Notes: generated by a model not told the origin, from the sequence alone. Counted from the first letter of the stretch, positions 1-10,830 are shown. The stretch: DNA of 64,000 nt from Coenobita brevimanus (GCA_032717465.1 CM064690.1:10505093-10569092); one strand, 5' to 3'. Numbers and translations are program-made.

Positions 1-784
1 TCTTTGCAGGTTAAATATGGGTGTATTTTTGGACTGAGTAAGCACTAATTCTCAAATTTTCAGAAGTAAAGTAATGCATCAGTCATTTTATTGTCGCTAA
101 TTACCAAGGTATCTGCTTCAGGAATATAATACAGATATAATGTAGGGGATAAGAATAATTTCCAACTATCCTTTTTCGTTCTTCTATTGCCTGACATAGC
201 ATCATGGGCCTTGTTCTGTGCTGGTTATGAGATTTCATAACAACTCTTCATTAGCGATATCTTCTCTACATTACAGCACATCATCGTCTTGCATGCTACC
301 AGTGTAAACTATGTCCATAATAAAATCATACACATACGAGTAATGTGAAAGCGATTGCTAAGGTGTAAAAGGTAAAATAAATCGCCAATGAAACGGCGCT
401 ACGATGCATCCCTTACCATCTAACATGTGGCCCCCAAACGTCTCCCGTTTACCATATTCTTGTAAGTGTTGCCTGACGTTGCATCGTGTGATGAGAGGCC
501 TTGACAAAACCACCTCCTGGCATTCCTGTACTACTCGTAAGTCAACAGCGCTCTCCTCTCCACCCCACACAACACGCCGCCCTCCCTCATAAACTCCAAA
601 TCTGGTACTGCTTGAATTTAGCACATTTGTTACCCAGGGAGGACACGCCAACATCCATCGTGGTCTGGACAGCTCTGAACCGGGAAAGTAAATATTTCTT
701 CAGTCATTCTTCTGCAGGCACGCACATACCCATTCTCCCACCTTTATGGCAGTCTCAGTTCATTGCTTCTCTCTTTCATTCTTT

Positions 785-787
<3 letters not shown>
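1..787. other. No recognisable feature
   Basis: Mixed-composition DNA. The short open frames here (for example antisense 358-654) show no domain, no repeat homology inside the window and no convincing splice context. I see nothing supportable. Confidence 0.6.
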
Positions 788-837
<50 letters not shown>

Positions 838-983
838 AGGGAAGGGGAGCTTGCGTACTCAGGTACCGGGTATAGTGATAGACAGACATATTTAGATAGA
901 GCCCGTGTCCACTCTTCTCAATAAGGTGGACGAATAAACACACACACACATTTAGATAGAAAGGCAGATAAATAGATAAATGG

Positions 984-1040
<57 letters not shown>
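788..1040. repeat. (CT)n and (GA)n microsatellite pair
   Basis: A pure CT run at about 788-836 is followed by a pure GA run at about 988-1040. The two are complementary and about 150 bp apart, so the single strand could fold back on itself. The leucine/serine-rich open frames crossing them are artefacts of the repeats. Confidence 0.95.
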
Positions 1041-1044
<4 letters not shown>

Positions 1045-1084
1045 CTGAACCCAGTCTCAATCGCATACTACCTGGTAAAGAAAA

Positions 1085-2195
1085 TATTTGTCTCCTCTTT
1101 CTTCTTTTCTCTGCCGCGCGCTTCTCTCTCTCTCTCTCAACCTAATTCCCTTCCCTCCCTTCTCTTGCCCTTCGGCCTCCTCGTCCATTCTCTGTCACTC
1201 TTCCCTACTCTTCCTCTATTCCCTCCTTCCCTCCTTTCATTGTTTCCTTGCCAGGCTGTCCGTCTCTCAGTGTCCCGTGTTTGGTTTCACTTCCTGCTCG
1301 ATTATAAACATTTTTCGTTTCTTCCTACACCGTCTCCTTTCTTTCCTCTCTTTCTCGTTTCTCCTTCTTATTCTCCTTCTCTCCTTCGTACTTCTTCTTC
1401 TCTTTAACTCTTTCCTTTGTTCCTCTCTATGTTCTTTTTCTCCTTCCTTCTCCATCTCTGTCATCTAGTATCTCTTTTCCTCCTTCCCCGACTAACATTT
1501 CTCCTTCTCCTCTTCCTCCACCTTCTCCTGCTCTCCTATCCTTTTTTTCCCTCACCCTTATTCCCTTTCCTTCATCCCTCATCTCTGTTTCCTTTTTTCC
1601 AAATATTCATTCGCTAGTTTTTCCTCTTCGCAGGTCTTCCTTTCTCACCTTTCTTCTCGTTCTTCTACCCTTTCCCTTCCTTCTCCCTCTTCTACCCTCC
1701 TTCCCTCTCCACGTTCAGCCCCTTCTGTCCCTTTTTCTTTTGTCATTTCCTTTTCCTTTGCGTCTTATTTTCCTGATTTTCCTTTTCCCCTTTCATCTTT
1801 CCTCTCCTCTGCTTTTTCTCCCTTCTAGTTCCCTCCTTCTTTCTGTTTTTAACTTCCCCTCCTTTTCTTTCCTCCCCTCTGCCTCCCTTTTCCCCTCTCT
1901 TTCTAATCTTCCATCTTTTTCTTTCCTTTTCTTTGTTTCCCTTCTCCTCTTCATTCCTAACTCTTCTGCCCTCTTCTCCTATCCTGTCTTCCTCCCTTGT
2001 CGCCTTTGACTCCAACTCCCCATTCTTCCCTCCTTCCCCCTGCTTCATTCTTCCTCTGCCTCCCTTTTCTCCCTCCTTCCTATAATTTTTTTCTCTTCCC
2101 CTCTCCTCGCATCTCCCCTCTCCTTTCATCCCCTCTCCTTCCGCCTTCTACTCTCCTTCCTTTATCCTTCTATTTCTTCTCCGTGTTATACGCTA
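1085..2195. repeat. 1.1 kb pyrimidine-rich tract
   Basis: Over 1.1 kb the plus strand is almost entirely C and T (short CTT, CCTT and TTTCC runs) with scattered purines. It is degenerate rather than a clean microsatellite. Open frames on both strands are low-complexity (Phe/Leu/Ser one way, Glu/Lys/Arg the other) and are not genes. Similar asymmetric tracts occur at 13.0, 25.8, 51.8, 52.5, 56.2 and 57.0 kb. Confidence 0.9.
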
Positions 2196-2269
2196 GGTGT
2201 GGTAGGGTCGAGTCTAAGGGCAGGGCATCTGAAAACTAATATTCGCTGCTTTAAAATTCGTCCAAAGAT

Positions 2270-2272
<3 letters not shown>

Positions 2273-2333
<61 letters not shown>
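2273..2333. repeat. (GA)n microsatellite
   Basis: GA dinucleotide run with a few AAA interruptions. Confidence 0.95.
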
Positions 2334-2334
<1 letters not shown>

Positions 2335-2444
2335 TTTTTCTACTACACTGAAGATACAGCTAAGGACTGGATTGAGATTATGCAAGGAACTGTAATTTAG
2401 TTTTGGAGTCTTCCTTAAAATGAATAAAAACCTCTTGCGGTAGT

Positions 2445-3455
2445 AAATACAAAACAGGAAAAACGTCATGGCACTACAGGGTCTAGGGATACAGTAGTAA
2501 ATTATAGCCCCAGGCTCAGCTGAATATGAAACCACTGGACTGAATGCCCTTTCTATTGTAGCCCACCATCCTCCTTTCGGGGATAGGTAAGGAGCTGAGG
2601 ATCGTTTGTATAACTTAGCAACAAGGATACTTGGTTATACCAGAACCACCAAGGGGTATACAGATGAAGGATAGAGTCATGAAGTGAAATGACGCATGTG
2701 AGTCAGCGCATGGGTGAAGGATAAAAGCCAGTCAATGTAGAAAGAAGAAACGCAGGTGCTGGCAGATGGCGTGGTTTGTCGTGTAGAACAAACATCTACA
2801 AGTGTGACGGATGAGGATGAGTGTAGGGGGGGGGGTCAGTTAAGGGGGAGGGGAGATGGCGATAGAAGAGAGGAGGAGGGGAGAGAAGGTAAACAAGAAA
2901 GGTATTATCAGAGGATTTGTTGGAAGGAAGGCGCTCTAATGTGATAACACTGGGGTGGACAAAATGATGTTGTTAGGGATAAGAGAAGAAAAAAAGTCAG
3001 GGTTTTAATCGCACAGGAAACCCGCGTGACAAAGGGTACATTAGAATACAGTGATCTTAGTTTAAACGAATTACCGTAAGTAAGGTATGTAAACCGGCTT
3101 TCGGTTAATCTAACATACATAGTACGTCGTCGGGTTAATTGTAATTCTTACTTTATTTCTTGACTAGCCTATTCGTATTATCACTGCTCGTAAATCTGGC
3201 CGTGAAAAATGGAATATAAATTCAAAAATCTCTTGCAGGTGTAATTTGACGAAGGGAAGTGCAGGAATATGCAACGAGAAGTCCCGCCTTTGGTCTCTTG
3301 AGATACAGGTTGAGGCTGTAGTTGCACAGGAGGCGCTTCTTCCTGTAACACATCCTGTTCACTGTTCATGATCAACGGTTGGCTTAATGTAACGGTCACA
3401 TAATGAACTCAGGTGGTCCGGACGTATTTAACTATGGAGCTCTTTACTTAACGTC

Positions 3456-3457
<2 letters not shown>
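2445..3457 (+). repeat. Segmental duplication copy A, left part
   Basis: This segment aligns by eye, in order and in the same orientation, with about 18005-19075. Shared landmarks include GGCACTA-AGG-TCT-GGGATA-AGTAG (2469 and 18028), GAAACGCAGG(T/C)GCT followed by the AGACGGCGTG-like stretch (2746 and 18303), AACACTGGGGTGGACAA (2945 and 18525) and GCTCGTAAATCTG-CCGTGAAAAATGGAATA (3186 and 18789). Divergence is substantial, so the duplication is old. The relation is interrupted at 3458 by a TA microsatellite and the Gmr1-like element, and resumes near 9885. Confidence 0.8.
2490..2625. repeat. Dispersed repeat family R1 (copy 1)
   Basis: The pattern 'TCATCTGAATATGAA-CC...GGACTGAATG...CCATCCTCCTTT-GGGGATAGG...GAGCTGAGG' recurs at 18045-18170, 25620-25760 and 51375-51490. 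The first two copies lie in the segmental duplication; the other two are dispersed. I do not recognise the family; it has no coding capacity. Confidence 0.6.

Positions 3458-3535
<78 letters not shown>
3458..3535. repeat. (TA)n microsatellite, insertion target
   Basis: TA dinucleotide array. The Gmr1-like element inserted into it: the array resumes at 9876 immediately outside the other LTR, so the 4-bp ATAT target duplication is real but cannot be distinguished from the repeat itself. Confidence 0.95.
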
Positions 3536-3539
<4 letters not shown>

Positions 3540-4327
3540 ACGGAACAGAGAAAGATAATGTACACTTTAAGTGAGAATACGAAGAGTCACTACTGTCCCG
3601 TAAAGTTCCAGGTTCAAAACAAAAGAGTTAGGTAAAATTACAAGTTAAAGTTTAATGCACAAACTAACAATAAAACATTCAGAACTCATAAGGATAATGT
3701 GATGGCAAATAAACAGGTTAAATATATGGTTAACTGCAATAGCCTCCATTAACACAAAATTAGCAAGAGTAAATTTATCTAAGTCAGCCCTGATAAAATG
3801 AGATACCAGATAATACTCAGTGAATGCCAGATAAATAATTACAGATACAAACTATTATCAAAAATGACTGACATAAAGATCCCTACATGAATTACAAAAA
3901 CTTCACTAGGCCTACAAATTAAACTTATGCTATACAGTACAAGAAAAAATGCAACAACAGTTATACTCAAATTACACACAGCTGCTAGATGTTTGGAGAT
4001 TTCTTGAGCACTCACAATAATAATAATATCTGTACAGGGGAGGACAGAGATGTGAACAAAATGAGGAGCAGATCTAAGTGGCAATGATGCAGAGACTGAG
4101 CTCATTATATAGGGGCCGGGAGAGCTTGATACAACTTGTAATGAGGACGCGCAAATGAAGCCATGGGGACAAAGAGATGACAATCCCGCAAAGTATAACA
4201 GAGATGTCGACTTACACTACTATAACGGTAGAAGGGGGGACTGAGGCAGAACACGCTCGTGATCAAACATGCAGCAACTGTGCGTCAAAATTACACAAAG
4301 GATGATGAAATCATAGGCTATGTAACA
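3536..4327 (-). repeat. 3' LTR of the full-length Gmr1-like element
   Basis: 792 bp, matching 9086-9875 almost perfectly. Termini on the element strand are TGTTACATAG and TTCCGTAACA, the usual TG...CA ends. A TATATAA box lies at 4105-4111 on the minus strand, and an ATTAAA-type polyadenylation motif lies downstream in transcript order. The ~110-aa open frame across it is not a gene. Confidence 0.95.
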
Positions 4328-4337
4328 CCTCCCCACA
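4328..4337 (-). promoter_or_regulatory. Polypurine tract
   Basis: On the element strand TGTGGGGAGG abuts the 3' LTR. In LTR retrotransposons this tract primes plus-strand DNA synthesis. The same sequence sits before each internal LTR of the array at 31-46 kb. Confidence 0.85.
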
Positions 4338-4387
4338 AAGAAAAAGAAATTTACAAAGGAAATTTCTTATTACTCTAAACAATCTGT

Positions 4388-4945
4388 CTAAAGTCTAGAT
4401 AAGCAATCTGCAATAACATTTTCTTTCCCCTTGACATGTTGTATGTCTAATGAATACTCCTGAAGAAGTAGACTCCATCTTGCCAATCTCTGATTTTTAT
4501 CTTTAAACTTACTAAGGAATTTCAGTGGGTTATGATCGGTATAAATGACTATGGGGTCAAAACCAGAACACAAATAAAATGAAAAATGCTGTAAACCCAA
4601 AATCAAGGCCAAAAGCTCTTTCTCAATAGTTGAGTAGTTCTTTTTATGTGGAGTGAACTTCTTACTGTAATAAGATACAGGATGTTCAATACCCTGATCA
4701 TCCTCTTGCAGCAAAACAGCCCCAGCTCCTGTATCACTTGCATCAACAGCCATCTTAAAAGGCTTAGCAAAATTTGGAGTAGCGAGCACTGGCTGACTTA
4801 ATAGAATAGCTTTAAGTTTGTTGAAAGAGGATTCACAGTTATCGGTCCAGACAAATTCAACTCCCTTTTTCAGTAGGTCTGTAAGTGGTGATACAAGAAT
4901 AGAAAAGTTAAGAACAAATCTCCTGTAATAACCTACCATTCCCAA
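4388..4945 (-). pseudogene. RNase H region of Gmr1-like pol (third frame segment)
   Basis: A 185-residue open segment. It begins in the RT connection (GMVGYYRRF motif), then the typical gypsy spacer, then RNase H with its acidic residues visible: Asp68 in AVDASDTGAG, Glu110 in IEKELLAL and Asp137 in IYTDHNPL. It ends with CLSRL-stop at 4388, the normal end of pol, 51 bp before the polypurine tract. RNase H degrades the RNA strand during reverse transcription. It is out of frame with the preceding RT segment (a break of about one base near 4950), so it is annotated as a broken part of one pol gene rather than a separate gene. The whole region is deleted in the three tandem units at 31-45 kb. 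Confidence 0.9.
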
Positions 4946-6342
4946 AAATCTTTGTAGCCTTTCCTACTTTTAGGTCTGGGAAGATCACTTATAACCTGAA
5001 CCTTAGCTCCTGGTGGTGCAACATGTCCATCACCAATTACATACCCAAGGTACTGAACTTTAGCTTGACCAAACTCACACTTTGATAAATTAGCTACAAG
5101 ATTAGCATGAACTAAACCGTCAAGAAATTTACTGACATGGCATAGGTGATCTTTCCAGTTGTCACTGAAGATTAATACATCATCAATATAAACAACACAC
5201 CCTGCCAAACCCTCTGTTACAACATTCATGAGCTTCTGAAATGTGGCTGGTGCATTTTTCATACCATATGGCATTACCGAACATGCAAAAGCCTTTCCTA
5301 GTGTTACAAAACATGAGATCTCCCTAGCACGTTCAGTCATAGGTACTTGCCAGTATCCCTTTAACAAATCAAACTTACTTATGTACCTAGCCTTTCCGAT
5401 CTTGTCTATGCAATCTTCCACACGAGGGAGAGGGTAAGTGTCTGTTTTGGTTATCTGATTAACACGTCTGTAGTCGATGCAAAGCCTCTGTGACCCACCT
5501 GGCTTAGGGACTAGAGTGACAGGAGAACTCCACTCGCTCTGACAGGGCTCAATCATCTTGTGGTCCAACAGGTAGCCAAGCTCCTTCTGGATGAGAGGAA
5601 CTTTCACTGGGCTCACACGGTAAGGAGGCAATTTAATTGGCTTTGCGTCTTCAACATCGACATCATGCATCAACACAGTGGTTCTTCCTGGAGTGGCACG
5701 GAACACTTGCGGGTACTCCTGCAGTAATGCCGAAAACTCCTGCCTTTCCTTGGGAGGTAGATGAGAAAGCTTTGTCTGGAGATCATTCATGATATCAGGA
5801 TTCTTCCCCAAACTATCACTCAGGCTCATGCTGCATGGGAGAACTTCACTTGTAGACTCGGGTGGAACAGCTACAGTGCAGACTGGATTATTTTCGTCCC
5901 GCCTGTGATATAACTTTAGCATGTTGATGTGACATAGTTGCTTGCTCTTTCTACGATCTGGTGTGGCGATGACATAGTTGACATCACTGAGTTTCTTCTC
6001 CACGAAATAAGGGCCACTAAACTTGGCTTGAAGAGGTTGCCCATGAACTGGTAGCAGAATCAAAACCTGATCTCCTGGCTGAAAGTGGTGTAACCTGGAC
6101 TTCTTATCATACCAAGTCTTCATCTTCTCCTGAGCAGCTCCTAAATTCTCTCTCGCCAGCTGTAAAGCAGTGGACAGCCGTTCTTTGAACTTCATCACAT
6201 ACTCCAGCAGGTTGACGTCATCTTCCTCCGACAGCCAGCATTCCTTGAGTAGCTTAAGGGGTCCTCTTACTTCATGGCCAAACAGTAGTTCAAAAGGTGA
6301 GAAGCCCAGTGATTCATTTAGATTCTCTTGCAGCAAACACAA
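4933..6342 (-). pseudogene. IN C-terminus and reverse transcriptase of Gmr1-like pol (second frame segment)
   Basis: A 469-residue open segment that continues pol after a frame break. It starts in the integrase C-terminal region, shows the GPY/F module at about residues 110-113 (SGPYFVEKK), then a linker, then RT from about residue 240. RT landmarks are LPPYRVSPVK, SSPVTLVPKPGG, CIDYRRVNQ, SKFDLLKGYWQ near 322 and the catalytic YIDD box at 385-388. It runs into a false end (GYKDFWEW-stop) near 4940, where roughly one base is missing relative to the expected LGMVGYY continuation. Compared with the tandem copies, CC is missing near 6320 (AATCTAAAT against AATCTCCAAAT), which causes the upstream frame break. 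The start codon is internal and not a real start. Confidence 0.9.
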
Positions 6343-9031
6343 CGAATGGAAGACCTTTATCCCAGTCTTTCTGATGTTCCAAACAGTATTTCTTGAGCAT
6401 CGATTTGAGTGTTTGATGATATCTCTCCAACGCTCCTTGGGTCTGGGGATGGTAAGCTGAAGACGTGATCTGGGTGATGCCCAACTCTTTCAGAGACTGC
6501 TTGAAAACGTTTGACATGAAATTACTCCCCCGGTCTGACTGTACCTCCTTGGGCAGACCAAACTTTGTGAAGAACCCCAGCATTTCCTTAACCACGTTCT
6601 TTGCTGAGATGTTTCTAAGTGGAATGGCTTCAGGATAACGAGTAGCCATGTCAATCATGGTCAACAAATAAGAAAATCCTGAAGAAGTCTTAGGAAGAGG
6701 GCCCACAATATCCACCAACACACGGGTGAAAGGCGCCTCAAAAGGAGGAATGGGAACTAGAGGTGCAACCTTTTCGGTCTGATTACACTTCCCCACAACT
6801 TGACAGGTGTGACAAGACTTACAATACCAGGAAACATCCCTGAAGATACCTGGCCAGTAGAAGTGTTTCAAAATGCGTGCCACAGTCTTCCTCACTCCAA
6901 GGTGTCCTGCCAAACTGGAATCATGAGCCACTCTAATGATATCCTGCCTACAAACACGAGGGATGACAACTTGATGTACAACCTCCCATTCACAGTCGGC
7001 TGATGCTGTTGGGGGTCTCCACTTCCTCATAAGTACTCCTGACTTTACATAATAACAAGTAGAAGCACCGGCTGACTCTTCCTCACTGCAAGCAGAGTTA
7101 GCTAGACCTTTCAACTCAGGGTCAGCAACCTGCAACTCAACCAACTCTTGACGAGACAAGTTATCAACACTACGGGGTACTGCCTCATCTGGTGAGTGGT
7201 CCAAATTAGCAAGAAAAGTGTCAGCTAGGATAACATCATCATCATCATTATCCTCTAAATCACCAGTAACTTTAGACTTAGCCCTAGTGACAGCACATGC
7301 AGGGAACACATCAGGGACATCACAATCCCGGGACACAGCCACTGGCTCACTAGACAACTGAGGAGCTGGACACACTTGACTTCCACCAATATCATTTCCA
7401 AGTAAGAAAGTTACACCTGACATTGGGAGTGTCTCAACCAACCCAACCATAACAGAACCATTAACAAAACCAGACTCTAAATTCACTCTGCACAGAGGAA
7501 CAGAGAAGTAATTATTCCCTACACCTTGTAAGATTACAGTTTCATCAGAGGAATTAAAATTAGAGCCTAGAACACTGGTCAGCATAAGGGATTGGCAAGC
7601 ACCTGTATCACGATATATTTTAACTGATTTCCTGTCATTACTGTCCAGAGGACTGACAAAACCATCAGACAGGAAATTAGCACATGAACTCTTGAGAGTG
7701 TCACCCACGTTACTGCTCAAAAGAGGAGCTCCATCATGAGAATTTAAGTTACCCCTCAAAGCAGGTTCAGTTAACTCAGTTAAAGCATTCTGGGAACTCT
7801 CAAGAGTGGACACTAGACCAATTGACTGAATATTTAAAGACTCCTTTTTGTTCACATCATGCTGTCTCCTGAAACATCTCTCCGTAGTATGACCAAGCTT
7901 ACTACAATAAGTACATTTACTTTTCTGAAATCTAGAGGTGGAGCTGGTATTTACTTCCTGAGAAACATCATCTTTATTCTCTTTCCTGTTACCTGTACTC
8001 TGAGTAGAGGCAACGTACTTACTCTCAGCTTTCCCTTTTTCTCTAGAATATCTCTTGTGAGTGAGAACATATTCATCAGCTAAAACTGCAGCATCAGACA
8101 AATTATCTATTCTTTTCTCATCGAGATATAGGCTTACATCTTTATAAATACACCTCTTGAAGTCCTCCAGCAAAATCATCTGCTTAAATTTACCAAAATC
8201 AGAATCCACATTCTTAGAATTTAACCACTGCTCTAACAGATCTTCTTTGATTTTTGCATACTCAACATGGGATTGCTTATCTTGCTTGTAAGTTGTCCTA
8301 AATTTTACTCTATAGGCTTCAGGAACAAGCTCATAGGCCTTGAGAATCAAGCTCTTAACTACATCATAATTATCACATTGATCCTGAGGCAAAGATGCAT
8401 AAGTTACTTGAGCTTTACCGGTGAGAACAGTCTGAAGGAGTACTGGCCAATACTCCTTAGGCCAATTAAAACCTGTAGCTACCCTCTCAAACAACTGAAA
8501 ATACTTTGTTAAATCAGATTCATTAAAAGGAGGGACAAGTTTAACATTTTTAGCCACATCAAAATCATCAGAGCTAGATGATCCAGTTCCACCTTGTTTC
8601 ATGCGATACTCATGGTCTGCCTGAATCCTGGCAAGTTCAACTTGTGCCTGAGCCTGTATCTGTGCCTCCTGAATCCGAACCTGAGATTCCGCCTCCTTAG
8701 CCTGAGACTCAGCCTCCTTAGCACGTGCTTGAAATTCAGCTTCCTTCACACGAGCCTCCTGCAGGGCTAGCTGTAACTTAGCTAATTCAATCTGCGTTTG
8801 CTCATTTGGAGGAGTTACATTAAACAAGCTTTTATTAATCATGCCAACAATTTGATCTTTAGAATGATGAGAGTGAACTGCAATTCCCAATTGTTGAGCA
8901 ACAAGCTTAAGTTCATTCTTTGTTCTGTTTTCTATATCACACACTGTTTGCACATTTGACAAAAAATCTTTGGCTTCATCAAGTGTAGAAATAGTAGCCA
9001 TCATGAATATATCACAGTCACAAAATATCAA
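6314..9031 (-). CDS. Gag-protease-integrase polyprotein of Gmr1-like element (truncated by frameshift)
   Basis: A 905-codon frame. The likely start is Met10 or Met11 (9004 or 9001), about 80 nt inside the 5' LTR. Order of parts: a Glu/Ala/Gln-rich helical, probably coiled-coil segment (about 75-135); a capsid C-terminal region resembling the SCAN domain (about 160-325); a CCHC zinc knuckle (Cys373, Cys376, His381, Cys386); an aspartic protease active site DTGA (475-478); integrase HHCC zinc site (His703, His710, Cys740, Cys743); and the DDE core with Asp774, Asp833 and Glu869, spaced D-X35-E. It stops early at ...FAARESK because of a 2-base loss near 6320. Gag packages the RNA, protease matures the polyprotein and integrase inserts the DNA. 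Gag and Pol share one frame here. Confidence 0.93.
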   Translation of the reverse strand: MIFCDCDIFMMATISTLDEAKDFLSNVQTVCDIENRTKNELKLVAQQLGIAVHSHHSKDQIVGMINKSLFNVTPPNEQTQIELAKLQLALQEARVKEAEFQARAKEAESQAKEAESQVRIQEAQIQAQAQVELARIQADHEYRMKQGGTGSSSSDDFDVAKNVKLVPPFNESDLTKYFQLFERVATGFNWPKEYWPVLLQTVLTGKAQVTYASLPQDQCDNYDVVKSLILKAYELVPEAYRVKFRTTYKQDKQSHVEYAKIKEDLLEQWLNSKNVDSDFGKFKQMILLEDFKRCIYKDVSLYLDEKRIDNLSDAAVLADEYVLTHKRYSREKGKAESKYVASTQSTGNRKENKDDVSQEVNTSSTSRFQKSKCTYCSKLGHTTERCFRRQHDVNKKESLNIQSIGLVSTLESSQNALTELTEPALRGNLNSHDGAPLLSSNVGDTLKSSCANFLSDGFVSPLDSNDRKSVKIYRDTGACQSLMLTSVLGSNFNSSDETVILQGVGNNYFSVPLCRVNLESGFVNGSVMVGLVETLPMSGVTFLLGNDIGGSQVCPAPQLSSEPVAVSRDCDVPDVFPACAVTRAKSKVTGDLEDNDDDDVILADTFLANLDHSPDEAVPRSVDNLSRQELVELQVADPELKGLANSACSEEESAGASTCYYVKSGVLMRKWRPPTASADCEWEVVHQVVIPRVCRQDIIRVAHDSSLAGHLGVRKTVARILKHFYWPGIFRDVSWYCKSCHTCQVVGKCNQTEKVAPLVPIPPFEAPFTRVLVDIVGPLPKTSSGFSYLLTMIDMATRYPEAIPLRNISAKNVVKEMLGFFTKFGLPKEVQSDRGSNFMSNVFKQSLKELGITQITSSAYHPQTQGALERYHQTLKSMLKKYCLEHQKDWDKGLPFVVFAARESK

Positions 9032-9071
9032 ACAATATCCTTATGATAATATCCTGAATATCCTGATATGA

Positions 9072-9079
9072 GGTCGCCA
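9072..9079 (-). promoter_or_regulatory. Primer binding site candidate (tRNA-Arg type)
   Basis: On the element strand TGGCGACC begins six bases after the 5' LTR. A PBS starts with TGG, complementary to the CCA end of a tRNA. TGGCGACC is also how the tRNA-Arg PBS of Drosophila 412/mdg1 begins. Only about eight bases fit, so tRNA-Arg is a suggestion. The same TGGCGACC occurs after the LTRs ending at 31812, 36470 and 41127. Confidence 0.6.
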
Positions 9080-9085
9080 AATTTA

Positions 9086-9875
9086 TGTTACGGAACAGAG
9101 AAAGATAATGTACACTTTAAGTGAGAATACAAAGAGTCACTACTGTCCCGTAAAGTTCCAGGTTCAAAACAAAAGAGTTAGGTAAAATTACAAGTTAAAG
9201 TTTAATGCACAAACTAACAATAAAACATTCAGAACTCATAAGGATATTGTGATGGCAAATAAACAGGTTAAATATATGGTTAACTGCAATAGCCTCCATT
9301 AACACAAAATTAGCAAGAGTAAATTTATCTAAGTCAGCCCTGATAAAATGAGATACCAGATAATACTCAGTGAATGCCAGATAAATTATTACAGATACAA
9401 ACTATTAAAAAATGACTGACATAAAGATCCCTACATGAATTACAAAAACTTCACTAGGCCTACAAATTAAACTTATGCTATACAGTACAAGAAAAAATGC
9501 AACAACAGTTATACTCAAATTACACACAGCTGCTAGATGTTTGGAGATTTCTTGAGCACTCACAATAATAATAATATCTCTACAGGGGAGGACAGAGATG
9601 TGAACAAAATGAGGAGCAGATCTAAGTGGCAATGATGCAGAGACTGAGCTCATTATATAGGGGCCGGGAGAGCTTGATACAACTTGTAATGAGGACGCGC
9701 AAATGAAGCCATGGGGACAAAGAGATGACAATCCCGCAAAGTATAACAGAGATGTCGACTTACTCTACTATAACGGTAGAAGGGGGGACTGAGGCAGAAC
9801 ACGCTCGTGATCAAACATGCAGCAACTGTGCGTCAAAATTACACAAAGGATGATGAAATCATAGGCTATGTAACA
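9086..9875 (-). repeat. 5' LTR of the full-length Gmr1-like element
   Basis: 790 bp, nearly identical to 3536-4327. Ends TGTTA...TAACA on the element strand. The flanking ATAT at 9876-9879 matches 3532-3535 as a 4-bp target duplication. It contains the promoter (TATATAA on the minus strand) that would drive the genomic transcript. Confidence 0.95.
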
Positions 9876-10399
9876 ATATATATATATTTAGCTTCTCTCC
9901 GATTTCCGTGAGATATTATGACGGTCCAACGGAGTAAAAAGGTGCCAGTTAAAATCGCAGATTGTGGATGCTAAGTAACAGGGATACGTCAGAGTTACAA
10001 TGAGTTATATTTAATATTAAACAACAAGTAAAGACTTTTATGATTATATCATCTTATATGATTTCTGGGATGATTTTATACCAATTCAGCAAAGGAAAAG
10101 TATTATCAACTTAAATCACGCACAATGGACGCATACCGGTACTCTTACTAAGATACACGCTTAGTATTACGATTTTTTTTTTTCAGTTCATCAGGTAATA
10201 TGCTTATATTGATGTATCAGAATAATCCCACATATTTGTCAAGCCCTTGCTCTCTCCAGACTATTTTATTCTCCTCACTGTGAAGTGATAAGTGGACAGC
10301 AACAGACAAACCAGCCAGCAATATCAAGATTAATTATATTAGGTAGACATCTGTGCTGTGCTTAAGTCTGGCAGTCATCCTTTGGACTGTCATTCTATG

Positions 10400-10830
10400 T
10401 GAAAGGTAAAATTGGGTTGAGTTAAAGTAGGCTATAGATTCGTTTATATTGGGTTAGACTTGTTTAGGTTAAGGTTGAGTTGCCTATATTACGGAATATA
10501 ATATAGTCATATTCTAGGTGACGTTGGAGGCTTCGGAACACATCTTCCTATGTTATTTATTTTGCATAATTTTCATCGTAGCATTCTCTTTCATGTTTTT
10601 TAATCGTTTTAATGTCGACATAATTTGCATCAGACACATACACACAAAAAATCAAAGTTTAACATGGATAATGAAGTGCCAAAGAAAAAGTGCTTCGAAA
10701 TATTCAGAGCGACCACAAATTACATTAGGTTGGATTAGATTAAATTAAATTAGGTTCGATTAGATTTAGATCAGTTAGGTAAGGTAAAGTTGAATTACGT
10801 AGGGTTATGTTATGATAGGATGGGTCTGCT
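10400..10830. repeat. Degenerate TTAGGTT-like stretch
   Basis: Many scattered GGTTAG, TTAGGTT and ATTAGATT words (for example 10405-10490 and 10725-10815). They recur in copy B near 20220-20290 and 20515-20570. Runs of degenerate GGTTA/TTAGG words are common in arthropod DNA. It is not a clean telomeric array. Confidence 0.5.

Larger units (their letters stand above)
3536..9875 (-). mobile_element. Full-length Gmr1-like Ty3/gypsy LTR retrotransposon
   Basis: A complete element of 6340 bp on the minus strand. It has two LTRs of 790-792 bp (TGTTACATAG...CCGTAACA), a primer-binding-site candidate, a polypurine tract, and an open frame series in the order Gag, zinc knuckle, aspartic protease, integrase with GPY/F module, reverse transcriptase, RNase H. 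Integrase before reverse transcriptase is the copia-like order, but the RT and IN sequences are Ty3/gypsy-type; this combination defines Gmr1-like elements. The frame is broken twice (near 6320 and near 4950), so this copy as read cannot make the full polyprotein. No envelope-like ORF lies between RNase H and the 3' LTR. The LTRs differ at about half a dozen places, so insertion was fairly recent. Confidence 0.95.

Noticed and set aside
3181..3399. 72-aa minus-strand frame in duplication copy A (contains EEAPPVQLQPQPVSQ)
   Set aside because: The homologous stretch in copy B (about 18780-19000) keeps some of the peptide but has an in-frame stop and many replacements; no start or splice support. 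Not called as a gene.
3839..4183. ~110-aa open frames inside the LTRs (also 9405-9731, 31203-31427, 35860-36150, 40517-40807, 45058-45462)
   Set aside because: They lie wholly in LTR regulatory sequence, change length with single-base differences between LTRs, and match no protein family. They are open by chance and recur only because the LTR recurs.
4338..4387. Envelope gene after pol (endogenous retrovirus status)
   Set aside because: Only about 50 bp separate the RNase H stop from the polypurine tract; there is no room for an env ORF in any copy.
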